Below, piece after piece: positions 51,837-57,610 of a stretch of 57,610 nucleotides of DNA; within the stretch, counting starts at the first letter, position 1; every line of letters begins with the position of its first letter. The notes beneath the pieces were generated by a model that searched no databases, had not been told where the DNA came from, and was given only the letters and a program-made list of their open reading frames with translations. The translations under genes were made by a program, and so were the position numbers. Source of the DNA: a virus; the IMG/VR virus record IMGVR_UViG_3300036832_001282, positions 1-57,610 of that record; one strand, given 5' to 3'.

Positions 51837-54053
51837 ATGCAGCGTCGTGCCGAAACTGGTGCCACCTTCGCGCATGACGCCATTGGATTCTTGGATTTCG
51901 AAACTGTCAGCCGCACGCAGGAACTCAAAGCGGCTGGCACCTATCGCTATGCGGTCGAGGCCGACGCTATCATTGCCGCGTTCGCCATCGGCAACGCCCC
52001 GACGCGAACGATCGCGGTGACGGACTTTCCGGCTTCATTGCGCTGGTCCGACATGCCGGAAGATTTCCGCGCTCATCATCTCAGGGTGCAACGCGGTGAA
52101 GCGGTGTGGGCGGCCTGGAATGCCGGATTCGACAAGGCGATCTGGAATTACTGCACCGACTTTCCGCCGCTTGAGCCAGAGCACATCATCGACGTGATGG
52201 CGCAGGCTGCGGCCAGCGGCTTGGCACCTGATCTAAAACATGCAGCAAAACAGTGTGGAGCCGTAGCTAAACTTGAAACCGGCAGCGATCTGATAAAATT
52301 GTTTTGCATTCCGCTTGAACTTCGCAAGAGTGATATTCGCAAGCGCTATGGCGATGCCATAGCAACGCCGTTAACGCATCCTAACGAGTGGGCGCAATTC
52401 GTTGTCTATGCTGCCGCCGATATCGAGGCTATGCGCGGCGTGTTCATGCGCACCCGGCAATTGCCATGGCAGGAGTGGCAGCACTACTGGGCGAGCGAAC
52501 ACATCAACGAACGCGGTGCCACTATCGATCTTAAAATGGTCGCGCACGCCGCCAAGCTGGCGGAAGAGGACAAGTATCGATCCAAGAAAGAATTGCCATA
52601 TCTTACTGCAGGCGCGGTCAAGACCGTGGATCAAGTCAAGTGCATGACCGAGTGGCTGCTAAAACATCTGCCGGTAAACGGCCGTGATATTTTGATCAAA
52701 CGCGTACCTGAGATTGATGAAGAAACTGGTGTTGAGACGCGTCCGGCTAAAATGAGCCTGACGCGTAGACAAGTCGAGAAATTGATTGTGCTATTGCAGG
52801 CGCAACCAAATTTAGCGTCGGCGGAAGTGTTGCGTGTGCTGCAGCTGCGGTTGTACGGCGGAAGTAAAACTCCTGCTAAATTCAATCGTGTGCTTTGGCA
52901 ACACGTCGATGGCGTATTGTACGGTCAGTATGTTTTCAACGGCGCAGCGCATACCGGGCGCTATTCTTCGAAAGGCACACAAATTCACAACTTAGCTCGT
53001 GACGTGTTGGACAACGAGCCCGATCTGATCGACGCCGTGCTGAACGAATGCGATTATGATACGTTGCAACAACTCGGCACTAACGATCCGGTTGCGCGCA
53101 AGCTGGCATTGCTGATTCGCCCGATATTCGTTCCGCAACCAGATCATGTATTTGTTTGGAGCGACTGGTCGCAGATTGAAGCTCGCGTGCTGCCGTGGCT
53201 GGCTGGTGACGATACTCGCGCCATGGCGCGACTGGAGATTTTCAGCGATGTCGATAACGATCCGAGTTTGCCTGATCTTTACACTAGAACCGCCAGCGAC
53301 ATTTCCGGTTTGCCAATAGAACAAGTAACAAAACCAATTCGTCAGCGCGGTAAGGTTGCCGAATTGGCCTTGGGTTTTGGCGGCGGTGTCAATGCGCTAC
53401 TAAACATGGGCGTTAACTATGGCTTGCACCTAGAACCTGAAGAAGCCAAGCTGATCGTAGCGCGCTGGCGTGAGGCCAACCGATGGGCGGCCGACTTTTC
53501 CAGTGCGTTGTGGAACGCCATGCGCGAGGCGCATCGTTTTCAAAAGCAGTTTGTTCCTGCCGGTCGCGTTGGTTTTATCTTTCTCGGAGATTATCTTGGC
53601 GGCTCGATGTTGATGCGATTGCCGTCAGGGCGGCTGCTGACATACCGGGGCTTACGCTGGGAACAACTCGACGTGCTTGATGACGACGACCAGCCAACTG
53701 GCGAAAAAACTCTGGAGTTGACCTATGGACGTGGCCACGCCCGTGTCAAATTATGGGCCGGAATTTTAGTTGAAAATGCCACTCAAGCCTGCGCAGCAGA
53801 TTTTTTGCGCGGCACTTTGGTGCGGCTGATCGAGCATAAGTTCGATGTGCGCCTGCACACGCACGACGAGATCGTGTTGGAAGCTCGCGCGGCCGACGCC
53901 CGACAAGTCGCCGCCAAATTGCGCGCGATCATGCAACAGGGTTTTGACTGGTCGGAAGGTTTGCCACTGATGAGCGAGGAGACCATCGCCTACGGCTACA
54001 CCAAGCACGCTGGCAGTTACTGGCAAGAAGAATTAGTTGGTTCAGTCGGATGA
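51837..54053 (+). CDS. DNA polymerase, family A, with 3'-5' exonuclease
   Basis: 738 residues. Exonuclease: LDFETVS (Asp20, Glu22), WNAGFDKAIWNY, YAAADIEAM. Polymerase: motif A SDWSQIEARVLPWLAGD (Asp443), motif B RQRGKVAELALGFGGG (Arg502, Lys506), motif C HTHDEIVLE (His676, Asp677, Glu678). All catalytic residues are present. It replicates the phage genome. Four bases separate it from the upstream stop, so coupling is likely despite a weak ribosome-binding site; the SNF2 gene overlaps its end as ATGA. Confidence 0.95.
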   Translation: MQRRAETGATFAHDAIGFLDFETVSRTQELKAAGTYRYAVEADAIIAAFAIGNAPTRTIAVTDFPASLRWSDMPEDFRAHHLRVQRGEAVWAAWNAGFDKAIWNYCTDFPPLEPEHIIDVMAQAAASGLAPDLKHAAKQCGAVAKLETGSDLIKLFCIPLELRKSDIRKRYGDAIATPLTHPNEWAQFVVYAAADIEAMRGVFMRTRQLPWQEWQHYWASEHINERGATIDLKMVAHAAKLAEEDKYRSKKELPYLTAGAVKTVDQVKCMTEWLLKHLPVNGRDILIKRVPEIDEETGVETRPAKMSLTRRQVEKLIVLLQAQPNLASAEVLRVLQLRLYGGSKTPAKFNRVLWQHVDGVLYGQYVFNGAAHTGRYSSKGTQIHNLARDVLDNEPDLIDAVLNECDYDTLQQLGTNDPVARKLALLIRPIFVPQPDHVFVWSDWSQIEARVLPWLAGDDTRAMARLEIFSDVDNDPSLPDLYTRTASDISGLPIEQVTKPIRQRGKVAELALGFGGGVNALLNMGVNYGLHLEPEEAKLIVARWREANRWAADFSSALWNAMREAHRFQKQFVPAGRVGFIFLGDYLGGSMLMRLPSGRLLTYRGLRWEQLDVLDDDDQPTGEKTLELTYGRGHARVKLWAGILVENATQACAADFLRGTLVRLIEHKFDVRLHTHDEIVLEARAADARQVAAKLRAIMQQGFDWSEGLPLMSEETIAYGYTKHAGSYWQEELVGSVG

Positions 54054-55447
54054 GACAAAAATCTGAGCTTCGTTCCGGCCAGCAGCATATCATCGACGCG
54101 TTGTACCAGAACAACGAGATGATCTGCGCCTTGCGCCCAGGCGGCGGCAAGACCATCGCCGCCTTGACCGCCATCGAGGAGCTTATCTGCCACGGTGAGA
54201 TCAGGCACGCTCTGGTGACCGCGCCGAAACGCGTGGCCAGGATCGTGTGGCCGGATGAATTGGAGACCTGGGAGAACACGAGCCGCTTGCGCTGCGCCGT
54301 GCTCAGCGCCGGTCCGGCCGAACGCAGCGTGCTGCTGCACGACGCGCCAAACCGCGATCTGACCATCTTCGGCCATGACATCATCGAGTGGCTCATCATG
54401 CAGATCGACAAACTGCCGTCCGATCATCCGTTGTTCGATTTGCTGGTGATCGATGAAATTTCCCGGTTTCGCAATCCGCGAGGCAAGCGCTACAAATTAT
54501 TATGCAAGCATATTCACCGCTGGCGCATGGTGTGGGGCTTGTCCGGCACCTTGCGGCCGTCGAGCGCCATGGATTTGTTCGGCCCGGTGCGCTTGGTATC
54601 ACGCGGCAAGCTCTGGGGCAGGAGCTTCTATCAATGGCAGAAGGAAAGATTTTTCCCAACTGATTACAACGGTTATAACTGGGAGCCGAAACCGGGCGCG
54701 GAAGATCGTATCAATGCCGAAATCGTCCCGTGGCTGGTCACCGCCGAGATACCGCAACTACCCGAACCGACGATCGTGCTTGACCGGCTCGAACTGCCGG
54801 AAGCAGCACGGCGCGAGTATAACCGGATGGAGCGCCGGTTGATTGCCGATATAGGCCAGAACGAGACCGTGATTGCCGACAGTCGCGCCATCGCGATCGG
54901 CAAACTGAGCCAGATGAGCAACGGTTTTATTTATTCTAGTGATAATTCAAAAACCGTACACGCGCTGCACGACGCCAAGCGTGATTGGCTGCGTGACCTG
55001 ATCGAGACTTCAACGTCACCGATGCTGCTGATCTACGAATTTCGTGAAGACCTGTCGATGCTGCGTGAGTTGCTTGGCGACAGCCTGCCGTATCTCGGCG
55101 CTGGTGTTTCCGACAAGCGCGCCGAACAGCACGTCAAGCGCTGGAACGAAGGCCGCCTGCCGTTCATGGCCTTGCACCCTGCCAGCGCCGCCCACGGCTT
55201 GAATCTGCAGCATGGCGGCGCGGACATGACATGGATCGCACCGACGTGGAATTCTGAATTATGGGAGCAAACTATTGCGCGGCTGCACCGCTCCGGTCAG
55301 ACTCGGCAAGTGGTGATTCGCGTCGGCATCGCCATCGGCACCATCGATGAAATGAAGCTCGATCGTGTGCATCTGAAGCTGTCGGCACAACAAAGCTTCG
55401 AGCGCTACGTCAGTCATCGTACTTTGAATCTGGCATCTGTAGACTGA
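54050..55447 (+). CDS. SNF2-family helicase
   Basis: 465 residues. Helicase motifs: I RPGGGKT (29-35), II VIDEISR (DEIS, 135-138), III GLSGT (163-167), and a late QTIARLHRSGQTRQV (about 405-420). The DEIS rather than DEAH box and the HRSGQ motif are typical of phage SNF2-type translocases found with VRR-NUC nucleases. Start overlaps the polymerase stop. Probable roles: replication-fork or recombination remodelling. The last gene of the plus operon, followed by a terminator. Confidence 0.93.
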   Translation: MRQKSELRSGQQHIIDALYQNNEMICALRPGGGKTIAALTAIEELICHGEIRHALVTAPKRVARIVWPDELETWENTSRLRCAVLSAGPAERSVLLHDAPNRDLTIFGHDIIEWLIMQIDKLPSDHPLFDLLVIDEISRFRNPRGKRYKLLCKHIHRWRMVWGLSGTLRPSSAMDLFGPVRLVSRGKLWGRSFYQWQKERFFPTDYNGYNWEPKPGAEDRINAEIVPWLVTAEIPQLPEPTIVLDRLELPEAARREYNRMERRLIADIGQNETVIADSRAIAIGKLSQMSNGFIYSSDNSKTVHALHDAKRDWLRDLIETSTSPMLLIYEFREDLSMLRELLGDSLPYLGAGVSDKRAEQHVKRWNEGRLPFMALHPASAAHGLNLQHGGADMTWIAPTWNSELWEQTIARLHRSGQTRQVVIRVGIAIGTIDEMKLDRVHLKLSAQQSFERYVSHRTLNLASVD

Positions 55448-55480
55448 AAGGATCGTCAGTCGCGACACACCTCTGAAGTA

Positions 55481-55512
55481 AAAATGCCCGCACCTTGCGA
55501 TGCGAGCATTTT
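55481..55512 (+). terminator. Terminator after the SNF2 gene
   Basis: AAAATGC (55481-55487) pairs with GCATTTT (55506-55512); inside, CGCA/TGCG adds four pairs after one mismatch; loop of eight bases. Followed by TTTTCATTT. The run of A before and T after would also act on transcripts coming from the other side. Confidence 0.82.
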
Positions 55513-57385
55513 CATTTACCTGCCTTGCGAGGCTGAACCGCTCCGTTCCTTGCCCGTCCGTCCGTGCCTATCCGGTCCCCGCCTGCCGTGCTTAACCGCG
55601 CCGATCACGACCGGAATCACACCGCGCCATAATCAGCCACGTCGTATCATGCCTGCCGGATACCGCCATACACCGCCGCTTCCCGCCATTCGCACCTTTC
55701 AGGCCGAAACGAACCGTGCCTGCGTCACCGTGCCCGTCCGCTCCTGTCCCAGCCGCTCCAATGACCGCCGTGCCTGCTTTGCCGTGCCTAGCCAATCCTA
55801 GCCTGATCGATCCGAAACGAACCGTGCCTGCATTGCCAATCCGGGGCCGTCCTATCCTACCACTCCAGGCCGGTTCCCGCCTCGCCTGCACTGCCATGTC
55901 ATACCGCGCCGATCACGACCGGGAAGCGCCTATCCATTCCGCACCTGCCAATCCTAGCCGTGCCTACTCGCACCCAATCGTTTACGAGCCACGCCTGCCA
56001 GTCCGTACTCTGCCGAACCCATCTGCAACGAACCATAACCCGCCAAACAAACCATGTCCGAACGAGCCTGAACGATCCGTGCCTGCCGGTCCTTGCCAGA
56101 TCGCAACTGAACGAACACCGACGAGCCCCACCGCTCGCACCGCGCCATGTCCGCGCCTGCCACACCACGCCCAGCCATGCCTGTCCGTGCCGGTCCCAAT
56201 TTAGCCAATTGCGCCATGCCTGCGCTGCCGCGCCAACCATGCCGGTCTAGGCCCTGCCGCGCCATTCCCATGCTTCCGCTGCCGTCCGCGCCCTGCCGCG
56301 TCGCTCCACGTCCCGCCGATTCCGTTTCTGCCGTACCTGCTTCGCCTTGCCTTGCCTGCTTTGCTTAGCCCTTCCGTGCCTAGGCTATCCTAGACCACAT
56401 GCGCCGATCCCTACTGTCCGTGCCTGCTTTGCTCATCCGCAACGAGCCTAACTAGACCTGTCACAGCCACATCCTTCCGCACCCGTCCGTGCCTGCCAGT
56501 CCACGCCATGCTGCTCCGCGCCCTGCCCGCGTTCCGCCGTGCCTATCCTTGCCTGTCGTCCACGCCCAGCCCTTCCATGTCTATCCAATCATGTCACGCC
56601 GCGCCTGCCTTGCCGATCCGAATCGCTTTGGGATGCGCCGGACCAAATCACACCATCCATGCCTGCCGAACACCGCCCAACACTGCCCAGTTCTTCCCTT
56701 GCCATTCCAATGACAGCCGCGCCTGCTTTGCCGTGCCAAACCTAGCCGAGACGAAATCAGGCCGACCGCTCCCGTCCACGCACGGCCTTACCCTGCCGCG
56801 CCTGCTTACCCCGTGAAGTAACAAATCGTGCCTGCATTACTTCGCCAAGCCGATCCTGATCATGCCACTCCGGTCTGCGCGATCCGCGCCTTGCCTGCTT
56901 CGCCGATCCTTGCCGGTTCGTGCCAGTCCTAACCGATCCGCGCCTGCCGTGCCCTTCCTTGCCTAATCGCTCCGTATTCTGCCAATGCAACCGGGTAAAC
57001 ACCGCAACCCGCCTGCCGTGTCTAGCTGAGCCCTGCCCAATCGATCCTTTCCTTTCCATTCCGCGCCTGCTTCGCCGATCCGGTCCACGCCTTGCTCAGC
57101 CCGTCCGTCCATTCCATGCCTGCTTCGCCTTATTGTGCCGGTCCCCGTCGAGCCGTGCCTTTCCTTACCGTGCCGCACCTATTCGCAGCCGCTTCACGCC
57201 TGCCTTGCCACGCCCTGCCCGTCCTTATCGGTCCAATCCTTGCCTGCTTCACCTTGCCTTGCCTGCCATCCTTGCACCGCCGCGCCGCTCCTTAACTGTA
57301 CGCGCCTGCTAATGCCTTGCCGACCCCTGCTCTGCCACAACGATCACTAATGTGCCGTGCCTGCATTGCCTTGCAATGCCGTTCG

Positions 57386-57488
57386 CGCCGGTCCGCGTCT
57401 TTCACCACCTCGCCTGCACGGCCATGCACGGCCATGTCTCGTCACGCCGGTCCGCGTCTTTCACCACCTCGCCTGCACGGCCATGCAC
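57386..57488. repeat. Tandem 59-bp duplication inside the periodic array
   Basis: 44 identical bases at 57386-57429 and 57445-57488, offset 59, beginning CGCCGGTCCGCGTC. The 59 step is one base off a multiple of five, so it produces a phase slip. It is a recent local duplication, showing that the array grows or changes by duplication. Confidence 0.85.
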
Positions 57489-57564
57489 TGCCATGCACTG
57501 ACGAACCGGAGCGGGCCGGACCATTTCGGCCGGACCATGCCTAGCCTGCTTCGCCTTTCCACGC

Positions 57565-57610
57565 CTAAACTGTCCGAATCGAATTGAACCGTTTCAGCCA
57601 ATCCTCGCCT
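57565..57610 (-). CDS. C-terminal end of the lysin if the window is circular
   Basis: Continuing the frame of the gene at 1-506 from position 57610 gives Q-GEDWLKRFNSIRTV and a TAG stop at 57567-57565. The 46 bases also fit the five-base rhythm of the array, so the last 15 residues may have been captured from the array. The joining of the two ends is inferred. Confidence 0.5.
   Translation of the reverse strand, partial: GEDWLKRFNSIRTV

Larger units (their letters stand above)
55513..57610. repeat. Long five-base-periodic CC array (GG array on minus strand), no genes
   Basis: About 2.1 kb after the SNF2 terminator to the window end. The plus strand carries CC every five bases with three variable bases between; favoured unit Y-C-C-N-N with G or T before CC. 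Example: CC at 57153, 57158, 57163, 57168, 57173, 57178. Another: 57203, 57208, 57213, 57218, 57223, (57228 TC), 57233, 57238, 57243. At the start: 55538 to 55558 in steps of five, then one slip and 55562 to 55582. Phase slips by one base are scattered. C greatly exceeds G on the plus strand. Short words recur (GCCTGCTTCGCC, CGTGCCTGC). Open frames exist by chance only, without ribosome-binding sites. Confidence 0.85.

Noticed and set aside
55484-57587. Several long open frames on both strands inside the periodic array (up to about 160 codons)
   Set aside because: The array has few stop codons by composition; frames of all phases are open in turn, none has a ribosome-binding site, products are Pro/Cys/Arg-rich without domains, and the period is five, not three.
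55513-57610. CRISPR array
   Set aside because: No conserved repeat of 23 bases or longer with regular unique spacers; the unit is only five bases with two fixed positions.
1-57610. Integrase, excisionase, CI-type repressor, tRNA genes, retron or diversity-generating reverse transcriptase
   Set aside because: Looked for the typical motifs (Arg-His-Arg-Tyr recombinase, YxDD, cloverleaf) and found none; a temperate lifestyle cannot be supported from this window.

Overview
This window looks like the genome of a contractile-tailed (myovirus-type) bacteriophage, and probably a nearly or fully complete one. No integrase, CI-type repressor, tRNA, rRNA or recognisable host gene is visible. The two ends can be joined: the lysin gene that runs off position 1 on the minus strand continues in frame from position 57610 and reaches a stop at 57565, so the window is probably a circular or circularly permuted molecule opened inside that gene. 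The host cannot be read directly. The protein style (PRDE-G-KW linkers, DUF2800 / VRR-NUC / SNF2 replication set, P27-like small terminase) suggests a phage of Alphaproteobacteria, at modest confidence.

Layout. (1) About 46.4 kb to the left end is one long minus-strand late block with very short gaps and many ATGA overlaps. In order of transcription it holds: a hypothetical protein, a DUF2786/HTH protein, two adenine methyltransferases, an HNH/AP2-like endonuclease, a NusG/RfaH-like protein, small proteins and an HNH nuclease; terminase small and large subunits; a second HK97-type capsid protein; a terminator; a glycosyltransferase and a sugar-type O-methyltransferase; a 991-residue polyvalent protein; a P-loop kinase; a prohead protease-scaffold-capsid fusion; the portal; a collagen-like protein; connectors; Mu-like sheath, tube and tail chaperones (with a -1 frameshift site); the tape measure; Mu-like gpN, P, 45, 46, 47 and 48 baseplate proteins; a set of fibre proteins; and the lysin. 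The head is HK97-like and the tail Mu-like. (2) 46367-46875 is a gene-free, partly AT-rich region with palindromic sites and repeated GGGTGTGTAYG motifs, a candidate origin or control region. (3) 46876-49797 (minus) holds a primase-polymerase/helicase and a VRR-NUC nuclease. (4) 49846-55447 (plus) is a divergent early replication operon: DUF2800 nuclease, a probable DNA-binding protein, family A DNA polymerase and SNF2 helicase.

(5) 55513-57610 is the most unusual part: about 2.1 kb without credible genes, lying between two convergent operons. It is built on a five-base rhythm: CC recurs every 5 bases on the plus strand (GG every 5 on the minus strand) with the three bases between left variable, and occasional one-base phase slips. 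It starts directly after the helicase terminator. A short related stretch (37262-37401) sits in the opposite orientation directly after the terminator of the second capsid gene, and the two share a 19-base junction with 16 matches. In both places the CC-rich strand is the sense strand of the upstream gene. I do not recognise this element. The minus strand has the form of a continuous run of two-tier G-quadruplex motifs with three-base loops.

How the parts work together: the right-hand divergent operons replicate the DNA. The NusG-like protein could allow transcription of the very long late operon through its internal terminators. Late genes build a capsid that may carry a sugar decoration and may deliver polyvalent effector domains.
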